DNA from: Gracilaria gracilis
Lineage: Eukaryota > Rhodophyta > Florideophyceae > Gracilariales > Gracilariaceae
Direction: 5' to 3'
Length of the DNA: 64,000 nucleotides
Assembly: GCA_030374805.1 (NCBI GenBank)
Contig: JARGSG010000189.1
Span: 992,001 to 1,056,000 of the forward strand
Made by a program: the position numbers and the translations under genes. Numbering within the stretch: position 1 is the first letter of the stretch; each line of letters starts with the position of its first letter. Shown here piece by piece: positions 10,152-20,900 of the stretch. Under the pieces are notes generated by a model. The model worked only from the letters and a program-made list of their open reading frames with translations, had not been told where the DNA came from and ran no database searches.

Positions 10152-11864
10152 GTGCTCCAAGTAGCCTTGTGGGACTACTATTATGAGCTTCATGCGTCTT
10201 TCCGTGACATATCCAGACGTCAGAACATTAACAGAAGCATTTTGAAGAAGAATTGCGACGTGTGGACAGAAAAGTTTCCGAATTCGCAACCACATGGACC
10301 TGAAGATGCGGCACTGGCTTTGAAGTTTGTGCAAAGCGAGGGGCTTCTCCAATTCTTTGAGAAGGTGTGTGAGGAGGGGCCGCCACTGACGCTCATACAT
10401 GTGTCCAGTGACCTCCTTATGGGACTGGCAGATGGGGAATTCCGTTTCGTCGTCCGTTATTTGCAATGGCATGTGCGACTGAGAATGTTCTCTGCAGGGA
10501 GGACGGGCCGTTTTGAGGATATGAGGAAGCACTTCTTTCAGTGTGCAATTGGTATGTTTAAGCTTTGCGACATGACTGCCAAGAGGAAGAAGATGACAGT
10601 TGAGGAAGTGATGCAAACGGTTCTCAAGATTAGAGGAAAGGGGGTATCTGTCTTGGAATATCTCGGGAAGCAAACAGCCAAAATGAAGCTCGCGGGAGCA
10701 AAGCGTTTGTGGGACGGGATGGTGTCTAGGGGGGTGGAGACTGCAGGTAACAAGCTGGAACAACACTTTAAAGTACCGCTGCGAAGTTTAGAGGAGGAGG
10801 AGGTTGTAGAGGAGGTTATCCAAGAGGTTGTGGAACAGGAGGGTACGGCCTGGGCTCCATCTGCTGAGGTGGAGAACGATCCCATGGTGGTGGAAAGCCC
10901 TGAACCGGAACCACCGGTGTTAAGACGTAGCACAAGACGTAAGGTGGTTCCGGGTCGCTTGAGAGAAAAGGAGGTTGGACGGGTTGTGAGGATGAAGAGG
11001 AAAACGAGGAAGAGAACTCCTGTGGTGCTTACTGACGACGAGGATGAAGATGATGTGCAACCTGCCCCGAAGCGAAGAAGGAAGAGTACGGTGAACACAT
11101 CTTCTCTGGACATACCTTTGGAGGTTGTTAACCTGTTCAGGAAAATGACGAGAACCACATTGAAGAAGTTTTTAAAAAAGCAGAAAATCAATGTGATGTC
11201 GCCCAGTGGGGGTGAGGAGGAGAGTGATAGTGGTGAAAAGGATAGTGGATTTGTTGGGGATGAACTGGGGGGGGGGGGGGGGGTGGGGGGGGAAGGTGAA
11301 GGAGGAATGCGTAGCTTTGAGGATAACAATCCGGATGTTCTCCCGAAGGGTATGAGAACAGATGGGGAGTACACCGGGGGATCGGATATGTCGTGGACGA
11401 ATATGGTGAGTGCACTGCCGAGTGAGAGGCCGGAAGGGAAGAATGCTGTGAAACACCAGCACCCGTGGATGAATATGCTTCATTTACGAAAGCAGCATAG
11501 GGCGGGGTGTTTAACGGTGGAGGATTTGAGGGCGGTGCATCACGCGGTGTACTGGCATGCAGCCCGGAATGTGCAAAAGGAACTGGGGACTACGAAGGAA
11601 CCAGTTCTTGGGGTGAAGCTCCCGTTGAAGGGAAAGCCGAAAGGGGAGGAAGAGGCTCTTTGGATGGCGGCGATGGAGAGGGATGACCTCTCGCGAGAGT
11701 ATTTTGCCACGAGAAGAATGGAGTTGATGGGAAGAGAATTCTGTGTGCTGGGGGAATTTGGAAGTGACAAAGGCATGTCAGATGAGGCGAAGAAGAGGGG
11801 GGTGGTGCTGGATGAAGATGTGACAGAGAGTATGTTGGAGTTCTTTTACAAGGATTTCTTGTAA
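10152..11864 (+). CDS. uncharacterised charged, nuclear-type protein (5' end incomplete)
   Basis: A 570-codon frame, open back to a TGA near 10080 but without an in-frame ATG at its head, so the true start is lost or lies in an upstream exon. Residues 1-200 look globular and helical; about 205-320 are acidic and basic, with two likely nuclear localisation signals (KRKTRKR and PKRRRKS). A Glu/Ser-rich part leads into a poly-Gly stretch encoded by 18 consecutive Gs (11266-11283). The last 150 residues are again globular. I recognise no family. The frame ends at TAA. The following ORF (11999-12745) looks like its continuation: the DNA between keeps coding character, with text such as LKFEENRKRWNPIINAKD, but is interrupted. 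It may be one broken gene or an unrecognised element. Confidence 0.45.
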   Translation: MLQVALWDYYYELHASFRDISRRQNINRSILKKNCDVWTEKFPNSQPHGPEDAALALKFVQSEGLLQFFEKVCEEGPPLTLIHVSSDLLMGLADGEFRFVVRYLQWHVRLRMFSAGRTGRFEDMRKHFFQCAIGMFKLCDMTAKRKKMTVEEVMQTVLKIRGKGVSVLEYLGKQTAKMKLAGAKRLWDGMVSRGVETAGNKLEQHFKVPLRSLEEEEVVEEVIQEVVEQEGTAWAPSAEVENDPMVVESPEPEPPVLRRSTRRKVVPGRLREKEVGRVVRMKRKTRKRTPVVLTDDEDEDDVQPAPKRRRKSTVNTSSLDIPLEVVNLFRKMTRTTLKKFLKKQKINVMSPSGGEEESDSGEKDSGFVGDELGGGGGVGGEGEGGMRSFEDNNPDVLPKGMRTDGEYTGGSDMSWTNMVSALPSERPEGKNAVKHQHPWMNMLHLRKQHRAGCLTVEDLRAVHHAVYWHAARNVQKELGTTKEPVLGVKLPLKGKPKGEEEALWMAAMERDDLSREYFATRRMELMGREFCVLGEFGSDKGMSDEAKKRGVVLDEDVTESMLEFFYKDFL

Positions 11865-11998
11865 CAGCCGGACCTCAAGTTCGAGGAGAACCGCAAGAGA
11901 TGGAACCCTATCATCAATGCGAAAGATAGGAAGGACGGGGGGATAGGATGCAGGGCATTGGGCGATAAATTACCACGAAGAAGGGGATTGTGGATTAC

Positions 11999-12745
11999 AT
12001 GGAATCGGATGAGAAGAATGTGATGATGGTGAGAAAGAGGGCGTTGATGGATGCCAGGTTTGGACAGATAGCAGCCGCTCTTCGTCTGTGTAACAAAATT
12101 AGGGCGAAGAAGAGGATGTATGCGTCGGAAAAAGGAGGACGTGTGTTGTGTACGGGGGAGGGATGCCCGAGGCAGGTGTTGCACACCGATTTCCGAGGGT
12201 TGAAGAATTTGGAGAAGAACAATGGGGAGATTCAAGGATTCTTCATGATGGCCTCAGGGGGGAGCTCTTTTATGATATGGGTATGTGAGAGGTCACATAA
12301 TATGTATGTGACGGATGACAAGAGTTTGAAGAGGCTGTCTCGTACGATGGTTGTGAAGAAGTTCAGGGTTCCACCGTACTCCATGTTTATTGGAAGGGGA
12401 GATGTTTTTCATGCTGGGGCTGGGTACATGGATGCGCTGGTGAAAGAGAATTGTCTACGGTATCACATGTACTTTGTGCCCGAGGTATACAAGCTCCCTG
12501 ATGCGGTGCACAGGCAGCCTGCTTTTCGGCCCAATATCTTAGATGAGGAATTTGGACTCGGGAAAGACCCGAACGACCAGCTGGACGAGGAGGAAAGTTT
12601 TGTGAGCAACTTTGAAATGGAGGAAGAGGAAGTTGGAGGGGAGGATTACGAAGAGAAAGATGACGAGGCACAAGGCCACAAGGCTGATAACACGGATGGG
12701 GACTACGAGGAGGGACCGATGATAATGGATTATGAGGAGGACTAG
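11999..12745 (+). CDS. putative jellyroll (2OG-Fe(II) oxygenase/cupin-like) protein
   Basis: A 248-codon ORF from ATG 11999; the frame stays open a few codons further upstream. The core reads CPRQVLHTDFRG, then PPYSMFIGRGDVFHAGAGY and LRYHMYF. The spacing fits a double-stranded beta-helix metal site: an HxD pair (about residues 62 and 64), a distal His (about 138) and an Arg (about 154), as in Fe(II)/2-oxoglutarate dioxygenases or cupin relatives. The last 70 residues are strongly acidic. Substrate unknown. It probably belongs with the ORF ending at 11864 as one ancestral gene. Base composition is purine-rich on the coding strand, like that ORF. The fold is inferred from motifs only. Confidence 0.45.
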   Translation: MESDEKNVMMVRKRALMDARFGQIAAALRLCNKIRAKKRMYASEKGGRVLCTGEGCPRQVLHTDFRGLKNLEKNNGEIQGFFMMASGGSSFMIWVCERSHNMYVTDDKSLKRLSRTMVVKKFRVPPYSMFIGRGDVFHAGAGYMDALVKENCLRYHMYFVPEVYKLPDAVHRQPAFRPNILDEEFGLGKDPNDQLDEEESFVSNFEMEEEEVGGEDYEEKDDEAQGHKADNTDGDYEEGPMIMDYEED

Positions 12746-12949
12746 ATAAAAACATGTAGGGCATGTAGTGTTATGTGTGTGAGAGTGAGGTGACTTGACT
12801 AGTACTGAGAAATGAACGAATGTTTTGATATAATGTGAGCATAAAAGGATTGTTGAAGAAAGAAAATGAGTTACAAAGCGTGGGGTAAGGAGAGAGAGTA
12901 TTGTGCGAAGATATCTTTTTTACAAAATGAGACCAAAGTAGTACTGGTA

Positions 12950-13711
12950 CTAAAAGAGAATGTCTTTTCTAACGACATTGACATAGTTGGTGTGAAAAGG
13001 GGCAGAGTCAAGGAAGCCCGCTCTCTTGGTATTCTCGAAGGAAAGGTAGAAGTAAGCATTTCTGAATTCGTACTCAGAGAATGAGGCATGGAAGGAGGTA
13101 AGAGTGCTGCCGTAGGCGAGGAAGGATTGTACTGTGGAGGGGATATTGTACGAGATAGCTGTGTTGGAGGAGACTATGCCTAGTAGTTCTTTCATTATCG
13201 TTGAGACGATGGTATTGTAGCGGGTGGTCACGTCATGCATGGTAATGAAGCCGTGAGAGAAACCAACAAGGTTGAATGAAGAGATCCAACCGAGCTTTTC
13301 GTAGTAGGATTTAGGGAAGGCGTCTTCTTCAACGATATTGCAAGTGAGATCTGCGTTAAAGAAGCGTTGTGCTAGTGCGAAAGCTCATTTTCCGGTGACA
13401 GTTGTGAGGCCGTTGGGAGTAAGAGGGATGACGCCATCCTGAGGAGGTGCACCGAGAGTGGGTACGGCGATGTAAAGAACTGCTCGTGTGGTGTGATGAA
13501 GACCTTGTTTTGAAAGAATGGGAAGAATGTGGCCGTTCTGAATGAAGACCAAGTCTTGTATGCGAGGTGGAGGGCAGGAGCGAATTACTGCTTCCAACCA
13601 GTTGCTCCTGCCGCAGAAGAAAACCACGGGACCTTGCGGAATGATGTGTGTGGCTATGAAATCTTGGAGTGAAAGAATGGTATCATGAAGGGTGCCGTGG
13701 TCGTAAAGCAT
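12950..13711 (-). pseudogene. ketopantoate-reductase-like (6PGDH-fold) gene with one in-frame TGA
   Basis: The minus-strand frame from ATG 13711 reads through FFCGRSNWLEAVIRSCPP, DLVFIQNG, VLYIAVPTLG and LTTVTGK, meets a TGA at 13387-13385, and then continues in the same frame with AFALAQRFFNADLTC, YYEKLGWISSFNLVGFSHG and EYEFRNAYFYLSF to a stop near 12950. The order and wording match a conserved algal/plant protein family annotated as ketopantoate reductase-like, an NADP-dependent oxidoreductase fold (from memory). The frame stays open upstream of 13711 to about 13855 without an ATG, so the N-terminal dinucleotide-binding part or an upstream exon is missing. A single stop in an otherwise intact frame suggests a recent pseudogene, a sequencing error or readthrough. 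Confidence 0.5.
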
Positions 13712-14302
13712 GGAGCCAATGCGGCATCTGCATACAACAATAGCTGGGGTGTGGGAGGAGCGGAGAGAAGAAGAAGACGAGGTCGTTATGTCGAATTTGT
13801 TGGATGCTCTGAAGAGATATTGTGCTACAGGAGAGGAAGGGAGAGATGCTTAAGTAGAGAACGGCGTTGCCGATGTATACATCGATAAAGTGGTTTCAGA
13901 GGAAAAGATAGTTTTTATGACTAAGTAGTTGAAAGAATGAGGTAGGTGGGTATGAAGGGACTAGGACTGATGAATGTGTTTATGAAGAGAGATGTGTCGA
14001 AATGAAGTATGAGGGGGAAGATGTAATGGTAAGGAGTTAAGTAACGGGCGCTGTGGATTGGTTTTGTGGGATGGGACTGAAAGGAAAAAACGAAAATATG
14101 GAAATATCTGGGAGAAATGGAGTTTCTGGGGAATGGCGGGAAATTGAGGTATAGAAAATTGTGATACAAATAGGCCTGCGGGGTAGAGAGGTGTGTGGCC
14201 ACGAGTATAACGGCTGTGATCAGGGGTGGCAAGGAGGAGAGTTGTTGTAAGTCGCTCAGGCCTGTTCAAGTCGTTTATCGCCGGACGCCGTCTTTTCTCG
14301 GG
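13712..14302. other. 5' flank of the reductase-like gene, no confident gene
   Basis: The first 140 bases keep an open minus-strand frame continuous with the reductase-like gene. The rest is purine-rich on the plus strand with short ORFs that show no motif. Confidence 0.4.
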
Positions 14303-14671
14303 ATGTCGAATGGATACGTTGGTAAGGAGGATCTAATAGCTCTGCTGCATAGGACGGAAGTGCCAAAGACGCCGCCGCGGAAGAAGGGAGGTGTTACTGA
14401 GGGGATTTGTGTGAGTCAGAGGGTTTGTAATGGGGGTGGAGGAGGCGGTGGAGGTGATGGGGATGGGGATGGAGGACGAGGACCGGAGGAAAGGTTTATG
14501 GGGGAGATGGAGGGACGAGTGAGGAAGCTTGGGGAAAGTTTGAAGGAGCACTTCGACGACATGCTGTCGGAGATGGTGGCAGACATGGGAGGGGTGGTGC
14601 TGAGTTTGTCGGAGGTTGGGGGTGCCGATGGAATTGATCTCGACGATTCGGAAGAGGATGAAATTGACTGA
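14303..14671 (+). CDS. uncharacterised Gly-rich ORF
   Basis: A 123-codon ORF from ATG 14303, open further upstream. It begins MSNGYVGKEDLIALLHRTEV, has a Gly/Asp run encoded by GGT/GGA repeats, then an amphipathic helical stretch and an acidic end (DDSEEDEID). The next ORF in the +1-shifted frame (14724-15245) starts with coiled-coil-like text that seems to continue from this region, so both may be parts of one broken or spliced gene. No family recognised. Confidence 0.35.
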   Translation: MSNGYVGKEDLIALLHRTEVPKTPPRKKGGVTEGICVSQRVCNGGGGGGGGDGDGDGGRGPEERFMGEMEGRVRKLGESLKEHFDDMLSEMVADMGGVVLSLSEVGGADGIDLDDSEEDEID

Positions 14672-14723
14672 GATGGGGGCTGTGGGACATGTGAATGGGA
14701 TGTTGTAGTGCGTGGGGAGGGAG

Positions 14724-15245
14724 ATGGGGAGGCTGCGAAAGGAAAACATGGGGCTGAAAGGTAGGGTTGAAGTGGGACAGGTGGAGAAGGCGTGGAAATT
14801 GCTGATCGAGTTGAAAGAAATGGTGAGGGGAGGGGAAGTAGGGGTGGAAGAGGGACCAGGTAAAGGATCGCCGGTGACGCCTGGTTCTCGGGGTGGGCGG
14901 GGGAGTGTGAGGGAGAGGGAGGGAGAAGAGAAGGGAGGAGAGGGTGTGGGGAGTCGACTGAAGAAGAGGAGGAAGGTTGGGGTGATGGTGGACGAGGATG
15001 GGAAGGTGTTTGTCCCGCCGCAGCTGCCAAGTGGCGCGCCGTTGGTGGGTTTCGGGAGTGCGGCGGCGGCTGCGAGGACGGCGGAGCGTATATTGGAGGA
15101 GCAGGAGAAGAGGAGGCTGGTAGGGGTTGGAAGCCGCTTTGGGGCTAAATGGTTGTATCAGAATGGGAAGATTTGTCCGTTGGACTGCTTCAACTTCACG
15201 TTTAGGGAAACTGAGACTCAGGACCCGAATGCAGAGTTAGAATAA
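14724..15245 (+). CDS. uncharacterised coiled-coil ORF
   Basis: A 173-codon ORF from ATG 14724. The first 40 residues form a heptad-like helix (MGRLRKENMGLKGRVEVG onward). A Gly/Glu/Arg-rich linker with KKRRK follows (a likely nuclear signal), then an Ala-rich helix and a compact end containing WLYQNGKICPLDCFNF. No family recognised. It shares the strong plus-strand purine bias of the ORFs at 10.1-12.7 kb and could belong to the same unknown unit. Confidence 0.35.
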   Translation: MGRLRKENMGLKGRVEVGQVEKAWKLLIELKEMVRGGEVGVEEGPGKGSPVTPGSRGGRGSVREREGEEKGGEGVGSRLKKRRKVGVMVDEDGKVFVPPQLPSGAPLVGFGSAAAAARTAERILEEQEKRRLVGVGSRFGAKWLYQNGKICPLDCFNFTFRETETQDPNAELE

Positions 15246-15437
15246 ACCAGCGCTGGTGACCCGAGAGTAAATTTTTTGAGTGATTTTGACGACTGCGACG
15301 AATGTGTGGTAACGGGCAGTGGCGCACGAACTGCAAACTAGCATACAACTTCAACGAATGGAGTTAAACTGCGGCACGTGGAAATGCGATTTCCAAACGT
15401 TTTTTTTTTTGCCTTGCCAACTAGCGCAGTCTGCGAA

Positions 15438-15478
15438 ATGGCTAGTTTTTCCGGACTTTTATTTTCAAAACTAGCCAT
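15438..15478. repeat. 12-bp perfect hairpin
   Basis: ATGGCTAGTTTT is followed after 17 bases by its exact inverted complement AAAACTAGCCAT. It lies in the otherwise gene-free stretch between the ORF ending at 15245 and the DDE_1 fragment. It could be a transcription end signal or a transposon relic. Confidence 0.5.
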
Positions 15479-15494
15479 CTAGAATACTAAACAA

Positions 15495-15536
15495 GCATTC
15501 CGAGAACACCGACGCATGTCTGTGGTTTCTGCTAGT
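15495..15536 (+). pseudogene. left fragment of a DDE_1 (pogo-like) transposase, cut off by an LTR element
   Basis: Read in the frame that continues across the target site at 25083, this stretch gives REHRRMSVVSA and joins to SRIAYKPTIIFPG. This matches the 'VTVvpaisA.G...PP.fIfkG' strand of DDE_1 endonucleases. It shows that the Ty3 element landed inside this gene. Confidence 0.55.
15532..15536. repeat. target-site duplication CTAGT (left)
   Basis: CTAGT here is matched by CTAGT at 25083-25087 directly outside the other LTR. Five bases is the usual Ty3-class duplication length. Confidence 0.95.
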
Positions 15537-16044
15537 TGTCGTACAAATACCGATAAGGTGTGGGGTCCGCCTGGTAGAGGGAGCGCGCGAGGGCTCAACC
15601 TAAAGGGGAAAAACACACAACCAATATGGTAGTAGGGCACCTGAAACCCACAGGGGCAAACGGCGGGGCAACTAGTCTAGACCGTGTAGGTGTACGGTAG
15701 TAGACGTCGACGCGCGGTAAAACCTGAATAGTAATAGAGTAGCAAGTGACCAAGATGGTATAGTTACTGCCCTAGTGGTGCCTCCCTTTACAATACCCGA
15801 GGAGGAAGGCGAGGTGCACCACAATATATACAAGGTGCACCGACGCCGATCTCCCCTGCGGGCATGACGTCATCGGCTGTGCCCATGACCTACTGTCATG
15901 GGCCAGCAATGCTAAACTATCCTAGACTATAAATTAGAAATTAGAAATTATAAAATACAGAATACCAATTGGGTACAGTGCAGCCAGCAAGGCGCACCAG
16001 TAGGCCCACGTGGCACCAACCCATTGAGGTCTCATTGTACTACA
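15537..16044 (-). repeat. 3' LTR of the Ty3 element
   Basis: A 508-bp repeat, about 99.4% identical to the 5' LTR. A purine-rich tract (minus strand, about 16045-16056) adjoins it and fits a polypurine tract. Confidence 0.95.
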
Positions 16045-16056
16045 GACCCCCTTCCT

Positions 16057-17960
16057 ACCCTGAGCCACGCCCTCGTGGCTCCTAGATCCTTTCACCAAGT
16101 CGGTGGCATCGTCGTACCAATCTGGTCCCTGTCGCAGCCTTTGTGCCATTTCGCGCCGTGCGTCGCGTCGGCTCTGCATCACCGAACGCACTCTGTCCAC
16201 CACCTTGGTCATCAACGATTGCGGCTCTATCCACCTCTTTGGTTATCACCGACAGCGGCCTATTCATTTCCATTTGTGGTTTGGGCGCGACGCGCGTCTT
16301 CTTCCAGTACCTTCAAGGCTCCCTATTGCACTGCTTCGGGATACCCATTATGGGGCGACACCATTATGGTACTATCTTCTCGTCCTCGCTTTCATCACGA
16401 TACTTTGGTGGTCGCTTCCCTGTTCCCGCTCTAGAACGCACTGTCCCCTGCACTGGGCGGCAACACGATTGTCGCGCCAATTTGAAACTTTTGCGGTCTA
16501 GCTGTCCCTTCGCGGTCTTCTTGCTCCCGCAATGGTTACAACATCACCACAGTGGTCCACGTATGCGCGGCTCGTCTGCTCTCCTTCCTATCCAATACCG
16601 TACTGGTCGACTTCGTGATACCATACAGGTCTGGTTCTTGCACTTTCTTTGTAGCTTCACGATTATCGTAGCATCTTCAAGGTTCTAACCCTACCGTACA
16701 CGACTGTACAGCGTCATCGTGCTTTTTCCGCAGAGACTTGCTCTTCCTTCAAGGTTCATGCGACAGGCCGTATCGGTTCCTGCGGGTATCGTTGTCTACA
16801 ACCACGAAGGTTCGGTTCCTCACAATAACCATCTGGGTCATGATTTCCTTTCAGTTTGATCTCCAATCGCACGACCTCCAAACCACTTTGGTAAACATTG
16901 GCGTGCGCTACCGTGCGCAGCGAGCGTCGCACCGTCCCTGTTGGGCACTACGCGCTTGCCATGCGTTCACCCTCAGGTCGAATATTGTCTCCACTTGGGT
17001 CTGTGCTTGAGCCACTTTGCTCCCGCATCCGTATTGGTGTTAGTCTTGAAATAAAAGTTAAATGTTATGCGTTTCCATGTTAGGTTCCAATTACCCTATA
17101 GGTGCGGTGCGCAGCAAGAGAGGAAGCGCAAAAACAGCTCCCCTTTCCCTTAGAGCTGGGCATCTCGAATCAGGTTTTGAAACTCTTCTCCCCCTTCCTT
17201 AGACCAGCGTACCACGATGGGTGAGGGTTAATGCCTTGTACTTAAGTTAGCTCCATCCTGAACCATTCTGGTGCTCGTAGTATGGTTCACCATGTTGGTA
17301 CGCCGATGCGCCTTCGTGCGGCGCAGCGAGCGGTTTCGCTTTCCATGAGGTCCTATGTTGTGCCAAGCGCTTGCGCGCAGTGGCCAGCAATGTACCGAGA
17401 TGGTTCTGCATGGCCTCTCACCATGCATGGGCGCACGTGCGGTGCTTTACCCCGGAGGTTACTTGCAAGGCGAATCAAAAAATTCGACCGGAAAATTACC
17501 CCTCCAGATGGTAGTGAAAACGCAGAAAACCCTTTTGGTCTGTATCTCGAGAACCAAGGGGTTTCAGAGGCTCGGAATGGCCGATTCGGGACCGCGGCAC
17601 GGTCAAAATACTTAGATTTTTTGACCATGCCGTTGCTCGCTCCCTACACACAATAGTGTAAACCGAATCGGTTACTCCGCACGGCGCGCCACGAGAAGCG
17701 CGCGTATGCCTCGTCAAATAAAAAGATACAATTTTTTTGAATGTTTCCACCGTGCGGGTTCGCGCGCGTGCCGCGCACGTGCATGGCGCGTGTGCAACGG
17801 CGCGCGTACAACGGTGCGTCCGTCTCTAGCGCTACCGCTCCTTGGACGTACCCTCATTTAATGCTTCCTTCTGGTTGTACCTTCCCGGTGAGCGTCCGAA
17901 CCGATTTTGGTACTCCTCATTACAATGTGCTTTTCCCCCTTCCTTGGGGGACTGCATTAC
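16057..17960 (-). other. long non-coding tail of the Ty3 element
   Basis: About 1.9 kb between the end of pol and the 3' LTR without a recognisable domain. Short ORFs on both strands lack motifs. Part of it (about 17690-17810) is strongly CG-rich with GCGCGC runs. Confidence 0.6.
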
Positions 17961-17969
17961 CTCTAAGGT

Positions 17970-20900
17970 TTACCCATCATTCGGCATGTCCTCTCCTTTG
18001 CGGTTCCAGTAGCTTACCCTGAAATGGTGTGGTATGGCTGAGGGCGGCTCGGCGGTATCACCGTCAGCCCCCCAGCCATACCAGCGTACTGTGTACTTCA
18101 GACCTTCTTGGGTACGGCGGTGACCTACAAGGCGTTCCACTGGGAACTCATTAGAGACCTGGGCTGGTATCGTTTCACCACTTTGGTTTAGATGAGCATC
18201 GGTACCACTAGGGGTAGGTGTTTCCTCTGAAGGAGCAACCGTACTTCCCGCAGGTGGTACGTAGTCTGGGTCGTCACCCTGTGCGTCATCATTAACCTCG
18301 ATGGGTGTCCCGTCTTCCCGGGGCTGAGTCCTCAGGGCAACCGCTTGTGGGTCACGCGCGGATTCTCCGCGTTCCTTCCTGGACTGAACCGTCTGAGGTG
18401 CAACCGTGATTCGGTCAATAGAGATTGTATTCTCTACACCATCTTGGTTCACCGTTACCGTGTGGTCGGTCGACCGAACTACCTTGAAAGGTCCCGATGA
18501 TTTCGGAAGAAGCTTAGAATTGATATCTCTATCAATAGCTTCATCATCAGCTTCATCACCCGGTCGTGGTTTAGCCCCTTTCGGAGGGTGGTCAATAAAG
18601 ACATATTGACCCGGCGTAGCCGTTACCACTTGGGTTACCTTACGGTCGTAGTCCTCCTTGTACCGCTTCTGGGATGCTGTGAGCTTGCTCTCAGCATACT
18701 TGAGAGCACGTCTCAACCTCAAAAGGGTATTCCGTTTGACCTGTGACGGTGTGAGCGCTCCGGCGGCTTCTTGTCCTAATGGGTCCCCTTCAACAACAAT
18801 ACCTGGTGGGTGTCTTGACAGTATTAGATCGAACGGCGTAGTTTGCGTCGCTCGATGAACCTGAAGGTTATATGCATATGTCAAGGGCTGCACGAGCTCG
18901 TCCCAACCAGTTTGGTGTTCTTCCGTATAATGTCGCAGCCTAGATACCAGTGTTCGGTTAAAGCGCTCCACTTGCCCATTCGTTTGCGGATGGTAGGCAG
19001 TAGTGAAGTAGTGCTTAATACCCAAGAGGTTACAAACAGCTTCAAAGAACTTCGAAGCTAAGTTCGAACCATTGTCGGTAAGTAGATAAAGCGGTGCACC
19101 ATACGGGTAGATCCAATTGTTCAAGAACGCCACCGCGAGGGTCGTCGATTTCGTGTCCTTCAAGGGTATCGCTCGCGTGAGCTTCGAGAACCTGTCGGTG
19201 ATTACGATGATGTACTGATATCTCCTTGTGGTTTTTGGTAATGGACCCAGAAGGTCTATTGTGACGAACTCGAGAGGACCCGCTGCAGGGAATAACTTCA
19301 AGTATTTCCTGTGCTTCCGGAGACCTCCGCGGGTACGTACGCAAGATTCACATTGACCTACAAAGGTATATATATCATTAGCCATATGAGGCCAGTAGTA
19401 CCCTTGCCTCAAGGTGTAGTACATTCTCGTACCTCCAGGGTGTCCTGATAGCCTTGGGTAGTGGGCCAGGTACAGCCCCCGAGGGCGCAATACCTTGGGC
19501 ACCACCTTCTGAAGGGAACCATCAATAGGAGCTCGCCTCACCAGGAAACCATTTTGGTCCACGTCAAAGTTTGAGTCTTTCATACCTACTTGGTCCATGA
19601 GAGAGCGGCAATAAACATCGTTTGCTTGCTCTCTCAGGAATTCCTCGCGGGTAATTGGCATGACGTCTGTTTCCTCGAGGGCGAGTATTTCCCGAGCGAT
19701 GGCATCACTAAACCACGTATCCTCTTCGGGTAGAGTCCAGTAACCTTCTAAGGTATCACCATCAGGGTTGGTAGAGATCGTAAAGCATGGGATATCATCC
19801 TCTACCGGCTCGGTGTCCAAACCATCTGTGGTAATGCGAGACATCGCGTCTGCGACATTGTGCTTGATACCTGGACGGTACTGTACGTCATACTCGAACT
19901 CTGAAAGTCGTAACCGCCATCGGACAAGTCTGCCTGATGCGTCGGCCAGACCCAGTGTCCACTGTAGGGCATCATGGTCGGTTCGAAGCGTGAACCTTTC
20001 ACCATATAGGTAGGGACGGAGCATCAACATGCTCCAGACTACTGCCAGACATTCCTTTTCGGTTGTTGTGTAGTTCTTTTCTGCAGCGTGCAAAGCACGG
20101 CTCCAGTACCCTATAGGTAGTTTGTCGCCGTTTTTCTTGCTCCTGCATAAGACAACAACCAATTTGGGCGTCCGAAGCGTCAGTATCCAACGTGTATCGT
20201 AAACCAGCTTTGGGTAATGCCAAGATGGGAGGTGTCAAGAGCGCATGTTTCAGCGCCTCGAACGCATCCATTTTCTCATTGGTAAGACATTCAAACCTTG
20301 TAGGTTGACCTTTCAGCAGCTTCCTGTTGAGGGGAGCCGCTATCTTGGCAAATCCCTTGATAAACCGGCGGTACACATTGCACAAACCTATAAAGGATCG
20401 GATTTCCGTCTGGGACGTGGGTGCCTTCGCCTCCTGCATGGCCCGGATATTCCCCGGCGTCACTTCTAACCTCCCAGGGCTGATGATATGACCAAGGTAT
20501 TCTACCTCTTTGGTGAAGAATTCGCACTTGCGGAGCTTCAACGTTACTCCAGATTCCCTCAAAAGGTTCAAAACTTCCCTAACATGGTGGAAATGTTCCT
20601 CTACCGTTCTGGAATATATGATTACATCGTCGATGTATACCAGAGCGGTTCTCCACTTCACCTTCGAAAGGATTATATCTAACGCCCTCTGAAAGGTAGC
20701 CGGGGCATTTCGCAACCCAAAGGGCATACGCGTAAAACGGAATAACCCAGCGTGGCAAGTAAACGTAGTTTTGTCCTTGTCTTCTTCCCTGATAGGTACC
20801 TGCCAATAACCACAATTGGCATCGAGCGTAGTAAAGATCTTGGCGTTGCCCAACGAATCTATACACTCGTCCATTCTAGGTATTGGGTACGAATCCCTAA

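Noticed and set aside
10538-11374. 278-codon minus-strand ORF rich in Ser and Pro
   Set aside because: Antisense of the purine-rich plus-strand ORF; its low-complexity content follows from that composition.
14416-15030. 204-codon minus-strand Pro/Ser-rich ORF
   Set aside because: A compositional shadow of the G-rich plus strand; no ordered domain.
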